Shown: positions 23,701 through 36,096 of the stretch, piece by piece
Numbering within the stretch: the stretch's first letter is position 1
Layout of the letters: every line of letters starts with the position of its first letter
Assembly: GCA_024138025.1 (NCBI GenBank)
Contig: JAMXBD010002505.1
Location: forward strand, 1 to 64,000
From: Combretum micranthum
Taxonomy: Eukaryota; Streptophyta; Magnoliopsida; Myrtales; Combretaceae
DNA: 64,000 bases
Direction of reading: 5' to 3'
Notes under the pieces: generated by a model
What the model was told of the DNA's origin: nothing
The model's database searches: none
The model's input: the letters and a program-made list of their open reading frames with translations, nothing else
Program-made: the position numbers and the translations under genes

Positions 23701-24188
23701 AAGGATGTAAGAATAGGTATGGGTAGTGTGTAGTGTAGGTTGTACTTGTGAATAGTGGTAAATAGTAGATAAGACATCTACTTTACCGGTAGTAAAGAAA
23801 ATAAGGGAAAAAGGCTATAACTGTAATTTTTATAGCCCAAAAAATTATAAAATTTATATTTTTGAAATCCTTATAAAATCTCGGTTCTAATGAATATTCT
23901 GGAATATTTTTCTGAGTTTCTGATCCCAGGGCTCGTTTTTCCGTAATTGAGCTTAGGAAGGCCCGGAATAGAAAATTTTCCAAATTTAAAGCTTCTAAGG
24001 TTTAAAATATACTTTAAAACAATAATTTACATTAATTTATTTTATAAAAATTCTTTTATTATGAAACCGAAGGAAAGCCAGATTTAGGGTTTCTAAGCTT
24101 CTCTCACTAAGCTTGAATTAGACCGATTTAGGGTTTTGCTTTTCGATTCCCGGAGTTTACTTGACTACTAAAAATACTGGGGTTTACA
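20708..24188 (-). mobile_element. Solo LTR B, Del/Tekay-like
   Basis: A 3481-bp LTR, read on the - strand. On the + strand it starts TGTCACACCCC and ends GGGTTTACA. Flanks are GCTAT (20703-20707) and GTTAT (24189-24193), a target duplication with one C/T change. Element L resumes on both sides, so this is a single LTR without internal region. The palindromic stem-loop (one mismatch) is at 21113-21128, the second, weakened stem-loop at 21950-21978, and a - strand TATA-like ATATATAAG at about 23492-23503 followed by CT-rich sequence. A pyrimidine/GT-rich tract lies at 23330-23400. Confidence 0.93.
21339..21459. repeat. 31-bp tandem repeat in LTR B
   Basis: Nearly four copies of a unit containing CGTTTTATGGATCACGATTA then ACCAAC, with 1-2 changes each. 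LTR F has only degenerate traces of it (about 44340-44430), so the array expanded within this family. Confidence 0.85.
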
Positions 24189-24193
24189 GTTAT

Positions 24194-25179
24194 AAAAGAG
24201 AAGAGATCTTTAATTGTACTTAGGTACAATGAGATCATGTTTTCTACTAATGATCTTAACTCATCTCTACCTAGTTTTGTTGTGACTTTATTGTAGGAAT
24301 ATGAAGATTTGTTTCTTGAAGAGATTCTTGTAGGGTTGCCACCAATCAGAGGCACTAAGCACCAAATAAATTTCATACCAGGAGCTTCTAATCCAAATAG
24401 ACCTGCCTATAGGAGTATTCCTAAAGAGACTAAAGAGATCTAAAGTTAAGTGGAAGAGTTACTGGCAAAAGGATTTGTTCGTGAGAGCATGAGTCCTTGT
24501 GTTGTGCCAATATTACTTGTGCCTAAGAAAGATGGAAATTGGAGAATGTGTGTGGATTGTAGAGCTATCAATAAAATCATGATAAAGTATCGTCATCTTA
24601 CTCCTAGGTTAAATGATATACTTGATGAATTGCATGGTTCTTGTTTGTTTTCTAAGATTGACTTGAAAGTGGTTACCATCAGATTAGGATGAAAGAAGAG
24701 GATGAATGGAAAACTACTTTTAAAACCAAATTGGGCCTTTTATGAATGGTTAGTAATGCCTTTGGACTAACTAATGCACCTAGTACATTTATGAGATTGT
24801 TGTAGTGTACTTTGATGACATTTTAATCTATAGCAAAAACTTAGAAGAGCATGTGAATCATTCGAGAAGTGTACTTTCTATTTTGAGAAAAGAGCATCTA
24901 TATGCTAATCTTAAGAAATATACCTTTTATCTGGACAAAGTTGTATTCTTAGGATTTGTGGTCAGTGCTAGAGGCATAGAAGTAGATGAGGAGAAAATTA
25001 AGACAATCAAGGATTGGCTTATGCCTACTAGCACCACTGAGGTAAAGACTTTTCATGGCCTTGCTAGTTTCTATAGATACTTTGTAAAAGACTTTAGTAC
25101 TTTAGCAGTGCCATTGACTAAAGTTGTGAAGAAATCTATTAGATTTAAATGGGCAAAAGCATAAGGAAAAGCTTTTAAT
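24194..25179 (+). pseudogene. pol: Reverse transcriptase of element L, decayed
   Basis: Readable from EYEDLFLEEI and GLPPIRGTKHQINFIPGAS (about 24300-24390). A stop in ETKEI* interrupts the frame. It continues with [14 protein letters not shown] and [11 protein letters not shown] motifs (24500-24580), LFSKIDLK (about 24649-24668), then a shifted and eroded palm region. The catalytic motif is present as YFDDILIYS (24808-24834), with Phe where YVDD/FIDD-type residues vary. The thumb and connection (FLGFVVSARGIEVDEEKI, about 24948-25000; FHGLASFYRYFVKDFS) are well preserved. It ends with a stop after WAKA at 25164. No second RNase H follows, so L is not a Tat element; the sequence resembles chromovirus-type pol. 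Confidence 0.88.
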
Positions 25180-25648
25180 TTGCTTAAAGAAAAGTTATGT
25201 TATCTCCTTTATTGTCTTTACTTGATTTTTTCAAGGCTTTTAAGATTCAATGCAACACATATGGTGTTGGCATTAGAGCACTACTAATGCAAGAAGGCAA
25301 GCCAATAGCATATTTTAGTGAAAAAATAAATGGAGCACCATTGGGTTATCCTACCTATGACAAGGAGCTATATGCATTAGTGAGAGCATTGGAGACTTGG
25401 CAACACCACCTATGGCCAAAGGAATTTATCATCCACACTGATCATGAATCACTGAAACATTTAAAGGGATAAATAATATTGAATAGGAGACATGCCAGAT
25501 GGATAGAATTTATTGTGACTTTTCCCTATGTGATCAGCTACAAGCAAGGTAAAGAAAATGTAGTTGTTAATGCATTATCACACAAATATGTCCTTCTATC
25601 AACTCTTAATGCAAAGTTGCTAGGTTTTGAGCATGTTAAAGAGTTGTA
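25180..25648 (+). pseudogene. pol: RNase H of element L, cut by LTR J
   Basis: Contains [20 protein letters not shown] (about 25263-25322), [20 protein letters not shown] and [14 protein letters not shown] (to 25472), then a stop, and then [20 protein letters not shown]. The family motif near NVVADALSR appears as NVVVNALSH, losing the expected Asp. The frame runs to FEHVKELY, where LTR J enters after the Tyr codon. The integrase of L is not in the window. Confidence 0.88.
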
Positions 25649-26403
25649 TGTAAATCCTTGAAATTTTGTTAAGTTTATGCTTAATCTTAGAATTAAAGGT
25701 CAACTGGAAACCTTAAAAATAAAAAAAGACTAGAACAAACCTTAAAGTTTAGATCCGATTATCATGTGTTCTTAAACCTTAAATAACAAAATTGAATTAA
25801 TCATGGATAATAGTTCGCAATAATATAAGATCGCTAATTTTCAGTGTATTTAGGATTTAAACGGGATCAGCTCTCGAAAAGCGTGTCTTGAGGCTCGGAA
25901 TAATAAAAATATTATGATAACACCGTTAGGTCCAAAATAATTCAAGGATTTCAAAAATATCAGTTTCATAATTTTTCGATAGCTAAAAATAACATTTATT
26001 GCATTTATACATGCATTTTCTTTACTATTAGTATATTATTAGTCTTATTTACTATTCATTGTTCTATCTTACTATTCATTATTATTCATCTATCTCTACT
26101 TTATCTTACTACCTATACACTTATCTTTCTACTTTTTACATTTCCAATACAACTTCACATCTCTTATACTTCACATCTTAATTACTTCTTTTTACAAAAC
26201 AACAAATAAAATCAATTTCTCCCCCCCTTCCACTCATGGCCGGTGTCTCCCCCTCTCTCTTCAACTCATTTATTTTCTTTTTCAATTTATTTTATTACAT
26301 CTAATTTTCCTCCACAAAACTCTATAAATACCCCATCTCCCTCCATTTATTTCATACACTTATTTTATATAACAAAACTCTCCCAAAATTTCCCCACAAC
26401 ATC
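25649..26403 (+). mobile_element. LTR J, left part (+ orientation)
   Basis: Starts TGTAAATCCTTG inside the RNase H of L. It matches the start of LTR G (57763) in order: GATCCG block, CGCAATAATAT, CTCGAAAAGCGTGTC..GAGGCTCG, then a CT-rich stretch with a TATA box. Its left flank TTGTA (25644-25648) should be the target duplication, but the right copy is not found because J is truncated at its far end. Element K interrupts J at 26403/26404. Confidence 0.85.
26322..26331 (+). promoter_or_regulatory. TATA box of LTR J
   Basis: CTATAAATACC in a C/T-rich setting, about 675 bp into J. It is the clearest core promoter among the + oriented Del/Tekay-like LTRs here. Element K lies about 75 bp downstream, so any transcript would run into K. 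Confidence 0.6.
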
Positions 26404-29400
26404 TGTCACGTCCTAAAGGGTATCCTAAACGTAACAGTTCGCCGTACGCTAAACGAGACTTAAGAATCACTACCACAGTTGTTCAGAAGTCTTGTTTTAG
26501 TATGCAAGGCATTTCCTTAAGATAATAGAATACATAAACAATTGGAGATAGATAGTTCAATTTGATAGGATAAGCATAAAAATATAAGCCATAGATATCT
26601 CAAGATCAATTACAAAGCATTAAGGGGCATTCCCCTACTACACATAAGTTTAGGTCTTATCCTTTTTGGTAACCATTGATCTTTCTAGGTTCACTACTAA
26701 AAACTACAAAAAACCAACCGTAAAGTCCTAAGGAGACAACTCATAGTTTCGCATTACTGGATTTGGCTAGGTTCGTGGACACAGTCATATGTACGGAAAC
26801 TACATTAGAAAGAAACTGTGGGGGTATAAGCTACGCTAGCTTAGTGAGTTTCACTTCCAAAATTAAATACTCAACAAGTAATATATATCAGGCAAGTTAT
26901 ATTAACAACCATATGAAATGCACAAGCACATGAGTATACAATATATAAGACCTTTCGAAAGTCTTATGTTGAATAGATTTACACCCTCCATTCGGGTTAG
27001 GTGTTTCAGGCTCATACGACCATAGATTTCAATTTTTCTCATTTTTAACGTGCCCACCCACACTCAATTTGTAGTTGATACAAGTGCCTACACCACTACC
27101 ATTTCAATTTCCAACTATTACGCCAACATTCGAGTTTATAGGCCCCTCATTGCCTAGCTATTATGCCTTCTTTCCACAAAGGTATAATAACCTATGTAAT
27201 GTTACTCACATATAGTATGCATGCTCAGTTTGACTATAAGATCATTGCATATTAATTAAAAATTATGGTGATCACAGATATTGTAGACACTTCAATTCTA
27301 TACTACTTCATACAAATAATTACAAAAACTCATTTGGATATTCTTATCATTGATTCACCGAAGTAAAACTCACATACACACAATCAAATTTTATCTTGCC
27401 CTAATTCTAATATCACTAACATTACAAGCACAATCATAAGCATATAATTTTAAAGATAGTGCATTTACTCGGCCATGGTCTTCGGTCTCTAATGGTAGTG
27501 ATCCAGAAACACGAATTTCCCTCGATTCCAAAATCACCTAAATGAAAGAAATACCCCTATGAGTATTTCATACCATAACTAATTTCCAACTTTGCAATTA
27601 AAACTCTTTAAATCCGTAATTTCCGTGGTAATTGGAAATTCAAACTTAAAACGGCCATAACTTGGTCATTTTAACTCGGAATTTTACAAATAAGCTATCG
27701 ATTTCTATCTACATCGAAAGATCTATCTATTTATGATGTTGTTACTAAATTTTGAAAAAATTTATGTCTCGAAATGTTAGGATCAGATCTGATCAGTAGC
27801 TAAAAGTTGAATTTCCGAAATTGTTTTGTGAAATTTGCATCATTTCTATCAAGTATATTATATGTACAAGCAATATCTAAAAGCTATGGTCATGAATGTC
27901 ATGATATGAGCTATCTACATGTAATTCCTTAATAATTTTTTTATTAAAAAGAATTTTGCAAAAACTTATACCTTGTAATAGTGTCATGAACACTTGTTTG
28001 AGAAAACTAGCTTTATTCCTTTGAAAATCATGTATATTTTCACTAGGATAGAGTCTTGATGACCTATATACTTAATACCTTCATTATCTTAGCAAAATTT
28101 TTCATTTAAGGGTTGGAAAATAGATGTTTAAGTGTGGGTCTTGCCAAGTGACGAATTTTGCACAATTTTTGGAAATGAAAACGTTGTTTGATCTTAGTTG
28201 GAAAACTTTTCCTTTGTTTTAAGGTTCTATTTTGATAAAACACATTTACTCTTATAAAAATCAAGTCTTTAATGCATCTATAGTCTAAGGCCACTATTTT
28301 CATATTAAAATACTCATTTCCACATTTGGAAATGGGTGTTTAAATAGGAATTATTTTTAGATCCGAATTTTGCGAAATTATTTTTGAGATTGTTTCTTGT
28401 GAAAAGCTCATTTAATCTTTCTAAAATTAAGTTCTAACCAAACCTACTCCCTAAGGTTTTCATTTCTTTAGTAAAACCCTTGTTTTAGGGTTGGAAAATA
28501 GGAGTTTTCTTGGCATTTCACCCTAGTTACGAATTTCTACATTTTTGTTTGAGTTGAATCGTAGATCTAACTTAACTTTTGTAATCATTTTCTTGTTTTG
28601 AAAATTTCTCTTAATAAAACCATGATCAACTTATAAAAATCACTACCTTATGATATCTATTACCTAAGCCATTCATTTTACATGTAAAACTTTCATTTTG
28701 AAGTTGGAAAATATATTTTCCAAATGGTTCTTTCTCAAGATCCGAATTTTGAAAATCACTCTTTGATAGAAACAAAATGGAGCTTGAGTTTTGATCAACA
28801 CCTTCATTAAGACTTTAATGTAGCAAGACTTTTATGCATGTAAAACAAATAGCTATGTTATTTTAACTACTTTAAACGAGTAGATCTACTATACTACTCA
28901 TGTTGTGATTGTAAACGCATCATGAAAAATATGTAGATGAGACTAGAAATGAAAATAAAAGCACAAAGTTTCCATAAAAATAATATATGGCAAAATACTA
29001 GTATATCAACTCTAATAACAAGATCTACACATTGTGATGACAAGAATATCATGTTTTAGTGTTTTTCACATCCCTAGCATAAAGCTCATGGGGATTTTTG
29101 GTAGAACCACCCATGTATAACCTTGTCATTACATGTTTCTATAGTAGTTGGGTCAAGATCTATTACATTTTTAGTATTTTAGTCAAGGAAAATTGAAGAA
29201 ACAAAGTGTGTGTGCGTGCGCTTATTGGAGGGGTCAGGGCACAAGAGGGAAGGAGAGGGAGAGGAAAAAAAAAAAACTTCCAAAAGTGGTTTTGTGAGAA
29301 ATGAGAGAAAGTGAAAAAGTAAAAGGTGAAAAAGAGTTTAATAGAAAAAGAAATTAGGTTTGTATGAATAAATTAACTGAAGAAAGATCAAACAAAGAGA

Positions 29401-30178
29401 GAGTGAATGAGGGAGGGGGGTGCGCCGGTTTTAGGAGAGGAGGAGAGAGAGTGAGAGTTGAATTTGATTTATGTAATAAAATTCAAACTTAATGAGTAGT
29501 TTGAGTTCAAAAATATTAGAAAAATAATTTGTAAGGAAATATGTAAAATTGTAAGAATAGGTTGTAAGGATATAAGAATAGGGTATGGGTTGTTGTACTC
29601 GATGAATAGTGTGAAAGAAAGCAAAAAGTTGATTAGACACTTAAATTACCGATAGTAATGAAAATACGATAAAAAGTTATAACTGTAACTTTTATAGCTC
29701 GAAAAATTATATAATTGATATATTTAGAAATATTATGAAATTACGATTCTAATGGTACTAATATCATATATTTAATATCCCGAACCCTATGATACGCTTT
29801 TCAAGATATGTATCCAATCGAGCTCGAAATAGGTTGAAAATCCACTCATCTGATATTGTTAAGCATCCTAATATTAATACGAACCAATCTACACTTTCCA
29901 CTCATATTTTGACTTGTTGTTTTGAGAACACATGATTGCTGGATCTAATTGCTAGGGTTTCCTGAGGTTTTGTTGACTTAGGTTTTCCAGTTGACTTTCT
30001 GATTTAGGGTTTTAATGGAGTTAACTTGTTTCTATTCTTTCGGGGTTTTGTTCTTGGCATTTCTGGACATAGAGTTTCCAGGTTCGATTGGTCCAAAGGT
30101 ATCCTTTTAGTGTTTCGGTTTCCGATTTTAAGTTTCTTGAAATTGAACTCAGGTTTGCTAAGAAAACGAGGGTTTACA
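26404..30178 (-). repeat. 3' LTR of element K
   Basis: 3775 bp; + strand TGTCACGTCC...GGGTTTACA. Palindromic stem-loop at 26827-26843, second stem-loop at 27646-27674, a perfect 14-bp palindrome GATCAGATCTGATC at 27781-27794. The TATA-like box kept in the other LTR at 47368-47377 is damaged here (29338-29345). Small open frames at 28106-28303 and 29431-29640 also occur in the other LTR and are not considered genes. Confidence 0.95.
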
Positions 30179-30192
30179 ACCTACCCCTCTTA
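30179..30192 (-). other. Polypurine tract of element K
   Basis: On the - strand the sequence TAAGAGGGGTAGGT lies directly before the 3' LTR start TGTAAACC. Position and composition fit a PPT and fix the orientation of K. Confidence 0.8.
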
Positions 30193-30429
30193 AATAGAGT
30201 TTTCTCCGCAAAACTGAAACTTACATATCCTTTTTTTTATCAACTCGAAATTCTTCTCTAGTCTCTTAAATTGTCTCCTCAAATGCATAGCTCTACTATA
30301 CTGCTCTCACTTACCGAGTCTCTTAGTTAAGCAACCTTTGCATTCTCTCATCCATGTCTAGCACTGGGTATTCTTCGTGGGTAAGGTTTCTTTTGACTAA
30401 ACGGGTGTCAATTCCATGATTATTTTCGG

Positions 30430-31460
30430 ACTTAGTACATATTTCCTTGGTACCACAACATAAGACACATGGCATGCTTCTTATGGAACATAGGGTACGG
30501 GGCCAACCAATATGCTAGATCTCCAATTCTTCTTAGCATCTCAAGGATCTAAGGTATCTTAGGCTCAAACTTCCTTGGGTACGTACCCTTCATAGCTTCT
30601 TAATGGGATTCAGTTTCAAGCTCATGTGATTACCCACTCGAATTTTGCGAACTCGTTTCTTTCCAATTCGCCTAACCTTTTTACCTATCCCAAGTTTCTT
30701 CCTTCTTTAACTGTGCCATTCCTGCTTGTTAACTACCTTCATGTCTTAAGCTTGACTCATTGTTAAGCTTTTCTATGTCATCCCAAAATAGAGATGTCTC
30801 ATGATGCCGTCCATACAAGGCTTCATAGAGTGGCATTCAAATGATCGGGTGATAGCTGTCATCGCAAGCAAGTCTCAATTGACGATATGTGACTATTTCA
30901 TCTCTCCTTGGATTTACAAAACACATGCTCTCAACATGTTTTCTATGGTTTGAACTGTCCACTCAAATTGTCCATTTGTTTGAGGGTAATAGGCGATGCT
31001 AAGCTATGTCTTGTATCCAAACTCTTTCGTAACCTTATCCAGAACCTATAAACTTTGGGTCTCAATCAAGTATAGTCCTTGCGAATACATCTTGTAGGCA
31101 CACTATTCCTTGGATGTAGAACTTGGCTAGCTTGCTCTTAGGGTATATGATGTTGATTGGCAAGGAGGGTGCTGACTTGATTAATCAATCTATGGTCACC
31201 CATACTGTATCGTAACCTTTTGAAGTCTTTGGGGTAACCTTTCTTGAAATCCATGGATGTCTAATCCCATTTCCATTTAGGGATAGGCAAAAGCCTTAGT
31301 ATTCCATACGACCTTCGGTATTTTATTTTTGCCCATTTACATATCGTACCTTCCATGACACACTTCGCTATATTTCCCCTTTGTACTGTCCCATCAGTAG
31401 TGACCTTACTCATACCTTCCTTCCTCAACTCCTCAATCCTCTGTCACATACAACCGTCCT
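30430..31460 (-). pseudogene. pol: Integrase of element K, decayed
   Basis: On the - strand, from high to low coordinates: a zinc-finger end plus RLLPIPKWKWD-like linker (about 31250-31380); a first-Asp region with MDFKKGYPKDF and DHRLINQVSTLL (about 31160-31250); a degraded second-Asp region; then YYPQTNGQFEWTVQTIENML (about 30925-31000), the block that carries the catalytic Glu in relatives, with Ser-Glu-Arg changed to Phe-Glu-Trp. PLYEALYGR (about 30800-30830) and a C-terminal remnant with PMFHKKHA (about 30450-30490) follow. Many stops. It matches Del/Tekay-type integrase order. Confidence 0.75.
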
Positions 31461-31639
31461 TTCCTTCCGACCACATCTCCCTTATCCATTATAGGGTTAA
31501 AGTATTTTACTTCTTGTAATCCTTTCTTAAACTTTTGCATTACTCTTGTCATATTTTGACCTTCCTTCTTTTCTTAACCAAGGTTAGTTCCAACATTAAA
31601 TTTGGATATATCTCATTCCGTACTTTACGTAGTGAATTT

Positions 31640-32760
31640 AAATCCTCAATTTCTCTAATTCCCTTGTTATCTCTTTTTAGCTTATGATTTATAATTTATA
31701 CTATCACTTCTCCCTAACTTTTACTGTATAAAGGTCATCATCTTCGATCAACTCCAACCATCCTCCTTGTTTCACATTTAATTCCTCCTATGTAAACAGA
31801 TACCTAGAGCTTTTATGATTTGTTACATATATCTCACATTTTTGTCCATATAGATAAGGCCGCCAAAGTTTCAAAGCAAAGGCAATTATAGCTAGCTCCT
31901 ACTCATGCGCAGGGTGGTTCTGCTCACGGGGACTCAATTATCAGAACTATAAGCAATGACTTTCCCTTCCTTCATCAATACATATTCAAGGCCATTCCCT
32001 AGAGTATCACTATGCATCATATGAGATTTCTATGGGTCTGGCAAAATCAAAATCGGTACTAATATCGACAATTATTATTATTATTTTTTATTTCTTGGAA
32101 GCTTTACTCCCGTTTTCGTCCATATTGTTTCTCATTCCTCCGTGTTAACTAGAGATAAGGCCTAACTATTGCTCCAAAAAGGAAAATTATTTCACTAACT
32201 TGTATTCATTGTCAGCTTATTCTAAAATATTTTGATCCGAGTCACTATCTAGGGTTGTCTCCACTCCACCGTAGCTGTGATCTTCTCGGATCATCCAAAG
32301 ATTTTTTCCTGACACATCATGTCTTAAATGAATATCTGTTCTAGCTAAAATTCGTACTTAAACAATTTGGCATACGACTTATTTTCTCTTAAAGCTTGTC
32401 TTGTCATCCTAAGATGCTCTTAATGTTGTTCCTTACCCTTTTGGCAACTCATAAAGTCATCAACGAAGAATATTACATACTTGTCTAAGGGTGATTTGTA
32501 AACTCGACTCGTATGGTTCATGCAAGCCGTTGAAGCATTATTCAAATCAAAAGACATCTCCAAAATCTCATAGTGCCCATACTTTGTACAAACAACTGAC
32601 CTTGGTACATTCTTGGGTTTTACCCTTAATAGATGATACTCAGGGCACAAAACGATGCGTGAAAACATGCATGCTCCTTGCAACCAATCAAAATAGATCA
32701 TTGATCCTAGGAAAAGAAAAGGTATCTATTCTTGACTGTAACTCATTGAGTTTACCTGAA
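31640..32760 (-). pseudogene. pol: Reverse transcriptase and RNase H of element K, decayed
   Basis: The clearest part (32420-32701, - strand) reads LLRVKPKNVPRSVVCTKYGH then YEILEMSFDLNNAS and KYVIFFVDDFMS. The catalytic motif is FVDD at 32456-32467. Tyr-Gly-His-Tyr-Glu and the PFGL(T)NAP block (here SFDLNNAS) are typical Ty3/gypsy RT. RNase H follows at about 31750-31930: HPAHE then [19 protein letters not shown] and EELNVKQGGWLELIED, with stops between. The pattern resembles Del/Tekay pol. No reading frame could function. Confidence 0.82.
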
Positions 32761-34965
32761 ATTCGATTCCTAGCCCTAAGGACTCATCTTTCATTTTTCA
32801 CAGGTGAAACAAGTGTGCCCCATGGTGATACAGTAAGCCCTATGAGCTCCTGATCCTATTGTCCTTGCTGTTGAATTTTCAACTCCTATGGGTTCACCAG
32901 TGTCATCCAATAAGATACTTTAGATAATGGTTACGTATGAGGGCTAACTAGCTTTTCAAAATCAACCTTCCGTCACGGGTATATCTTCTATTTTTCTTGT
33001 AATTCTTCCTTATCCAAAGCATCCTCAATGGGCATTATGTCTTCATCCTTCGTCCTTATCTCACAATAATTTAATTTATTTTCCTACGGTATCATGGTTC
33101 ATCTTAACAACTTTGCCTTTTTCCATATTGTTCACAAAAGCTTACTATTTTCTCTCAACAATCCACAATAGCTCAAACCATGGTCACCAGCTTACACTAG
33201 GAATGATCTCGTATTTACATATTTCTAACACTATCAGCTCTCTCTTTTTTTTTTTTTTTTGAAGAGGTGTTATGTTATTTTCAACGAACAATCTTTCGAC
33301 GTCTCTCGAGTCGGCACAATACTTCGACTTCCTCATAACCTATAGTAAGACTTACATCTCTTGTCTTTGAATTTTTGCACATGATAAATTAAATAGACTT
33401 TCCTCAACATCTTTCCTTTCCTTCATTTGAGATTTTCCTTTTTCCTTACTCCTACAATCTACCATCTTCAAATTTTCACCTTCATTCCAAGCTCTTCTAA
33501 CTTAAATTATTCGATCTCTATCTAGACCTCCCAATAACTCCTGTCTTTCCATTTCTTTGTTATCTCTGAAAGGTTCAATTATATATCGTAGAAGATGTGT
33601 GAACTCATTTCCACATTACTTATCCACTCTGCCTCTTCACCTTATGAGAAGAAGTTTTGCACTACGTCTCACCTTCCAGCTAAAGAGAAATAGTCCCCTG
33701 GAATTTTTTAACATAACTTCTCAAGTAACTAAGAGCATAGATTCCTTCTTCCTAATTTCCATCATATTCTAACATCGTATCCATGTATGTAGGTCCCATA
33801 ATCCATTGAAGATATGGTATAACTTCTTAAGCCACAAATGATTTCCCAATCTAAGCGAACCAATTCTCCTTATCGGGTTCACCAAAGGTTCTGTCAATAC
33901 ACGGGTCACTCCTTTTTAAAGTCTGGTATTGATCTTTGCTGGGTTCTTTAGTAACATGGCAGTGGTGGTAATGTGGGATCTTGCACAGTTTAGGTCTTAT
34001 TTTAAGTTTCGTTTTTTGTTTGGGTTTTAGATGGATGGATGTTTAGAGGATTAGTTAGTTATTGGTTCGTACTTATAAAGCTCACTTGTTGGCTCTAACA
34101 TGCAATCCTCAGTCATGCTAAGGTAATGCAGGTTGGATATTTTCTTATATCAAGAAATTTCTTTGCTTGTGGTTTCAATGTCTTTGGATTCACCCGTTCG
34201 TACATTGTCATTTATATTTCGACATTTTCTTTTACGTTACTTATTAAACACTTAATCGTAAATCACGAAAATCGAGTAATTAATCGAAATTCCGAATCAT
34301 GCAATTCAATCCAAGAAATTTTGGTAAAATTAAATTGTGGAATAGAGATCATAATTCAAATCATGATGTCGAGCAAAAGAAATCAAACATAATAATGTAA
34401 TGGTGCATTGACATGCATGTATTCCACTTTCAAATATGGTTTCCTAAGAGTATATTACGTAAAATGTTCCTTAATAGATGCATGCTTGATCACATTATTG
34501 GTTAAGAAAACAAAACTTTTCTCCATAATTAAGTACATGTTAAATTTCATTATATCATATCAAGGTCATACATTCGGCCAAGTCTTTTGTATTATATCTA
34601 CAAAATATGAAAATCATGCCACTCGACTGATTTAGACCTATCAGCATTACAACTTCTTGCTAAGCCGAGAAAGAAAGATATAAAACAAGGAACTAAACAC
34701 ATAACGCACTAGAATTTCCTAAAGACATTATTAAGGCAATTTGGCATTCCTCATTGCCTATTACAAAATTTTGCGGTTGGACTGTTTCGGTTCATGCTTG
34801 TCACCACTACTTCTTTCATTCTTGGGAGTCTCCTAGGGTAGGGGTCAGAGGTCAATCTCTACTAGAAGAACCACCATCATCCCTCCTAACAAACTGACTC
34901 AGATATTCCCTCACTTTCATTCTTTTCTTCCTAGGTAGCTAGGTTTGCTCCTCCTAGTTGGGTTC
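32761..34965 (-). other. Unrecognised internal part of element K
   Basis: By position this should hold the protease and the end of gag, but I see no motif I can defend on either strand. It is AT-rich with T/C-rich runs (for example a run of 18 T near 33247). It may be heavily decayed or may include older inserted sequence, especially 33880-34680, where base composition and codon patterns give no match to neighbours. Confidence 0.4.
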
Positions 34966-35024
34966 CTATTCCTCTTCCTCTTCCTCTTCCTCTTCTTCTC
35001 TTCTTCTTCTTCTTCTTCTTCTTC
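34966..35024. repeat. CTT/CTC microsatellite
   Basis: A run of TCTTCC and CTT triplets. On the - strand, in the frame of the neighbouring remnant, it would encode an acidic Glu run followed by alternating Lys/Arg. Confidence 0.85.
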
Positions 35025-35039
35025 GATTCTATCCTGCAT

Positions 35040-35960
35040 TTCTTTATCCTCTTCTCTTGTCATTTCCCCCTAGTTTCCTCTAAATTCCTCTCATTATTCT
35101 CTTGAACTTCTCTCATGATAACATCATCCGAATGTTCATTCCTTATAGGATCAACAAGGGCTTCATTTGTCAATCTCGGGCCTTCTCCCAATACATATAT
35201 GTCCCTCCATAGACTAGGATCATAGTCACGTTCTATCGTGTGGCTATCCAAAATCTCCAAATCTTGATCTAAATCTGGATTGGGCGGGTTTGGTTCATTA
35301 CTTGGTTCTTCCTCAGTTTCAACTGGTTAAGGTGTTCTATTTCCTTCTACTTCTACCCAATTTAGGTCTTCCTCAAGGTCCTCGTCCTCCTCACTTTCTA
35401 CCTCATCCTGATTTTCGGCTACTAGGACTACTCCAAATTGTATGCCTACTTCACTAGGAATCGGTGCCTGGATTTCTGAGGGTGTCTAAAAAATGTCCAT
35501 ATATATACCTATCTAATAGAAATGGCTATTTGCATCGGCCTCTAGCCATTCTCTATGATTCATGAGATCATCATGGGCATATACATATAAGGGTCCGATG
35601 TTCCTCCACACTCTAAAGTCAAGTTAGGGTGGGTTTATCTTCCTTCTTTAAAATAAACGTGGCCTCCCTCAACATTGGCCCATTGCCATAATCAACCATG
35701 ATCCTTTCCACCGCATAAATTGTTTCTAGCATAGACCATATCCTCCTCCTGATCGGATTATATCTAATCGGATCAACCACTCTTTCCCATGGAGTGTATC
35801 TAAGACCTCTTTTCCAAATCACATATACCTCCTTGAGAGTCCTAGGTCTCTTAGCCAAAGAAAAATCCTCACAAAGAGTCTTTAGCCTTAATCTGTAGTC
35901 AACAAATATTTCACCAATCCCCTTTAGAAATGTTCTGGCCCTTTCCCAAGTTTCACCTAG
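35040..35960 (-). pseudogene. Unrecognised protein remnant in the gag position of element K
   Basis: The - strand just after the PBS and leader of K contains two long open stretches. The first (ending 35619) includes FLKGIGEIFVDYRLRLKTLC, AKRPRTLKEVYVIWKRGLRY and ETIYAVERIMVDYGNG. The second (35260-35060) includes ERDYDPSLWRDIYVLGEGPR. These read like real, basic/aromatic-rich protein, not repeat by-products, and lie where gag is expected. I do not recognise the usual gag capsid motifs or a zinc knuckle. It may be a diverged gag or a captured or extra ORF. About 200 bp of leader lie between it and the PBS. Confidence 0.45.
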
Positions 35961-36084
35961 GGATACCTATACCAAAAAGAGATTTTCTAGTTAGATTCAG
36001 CTTTGATTTCATACTTATCCTAAGATTCATTTATTCTTATATTTTAGGTTGATAAATTCTAATGCCATGCTTTACATTTTTGCT

Positions 36085-36096
36085 GCTCTAATACCA
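36085..36096 (-). other. Primer binding site of element K
   Basis: On the - strand TGGTATTAGAGC, one change from the initiator tRNA-Met PBS TGGTATCAGAGC. It lies 8 nt inside the 5' LTR end. Confidence 0.85.

Noticed and set aside
27781..27794. Perfect 14-bp palindrome GATCAGATCTGATC in both LTRs of K
   Set aside because: Not kept in the other LTRs (changed in A, B, E), so likely chance within one family.
28106..28303. Open frame on the - strand, repeated at 42666-42863
   Set aside because: Present twice only because it lies in both LTRs of K; low-complexity, no family match.
29431..29640. Open frame on the - strand, repeated at 47420-47674
   Set aside because: Also in the paired LTRs of K; covers promoter-type CT/AG-rich sequence.
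32491..32853. 120-codon open frame on the + strand in K
   Set aside because: Antisense to the recognisable RT remnant with FVDD.
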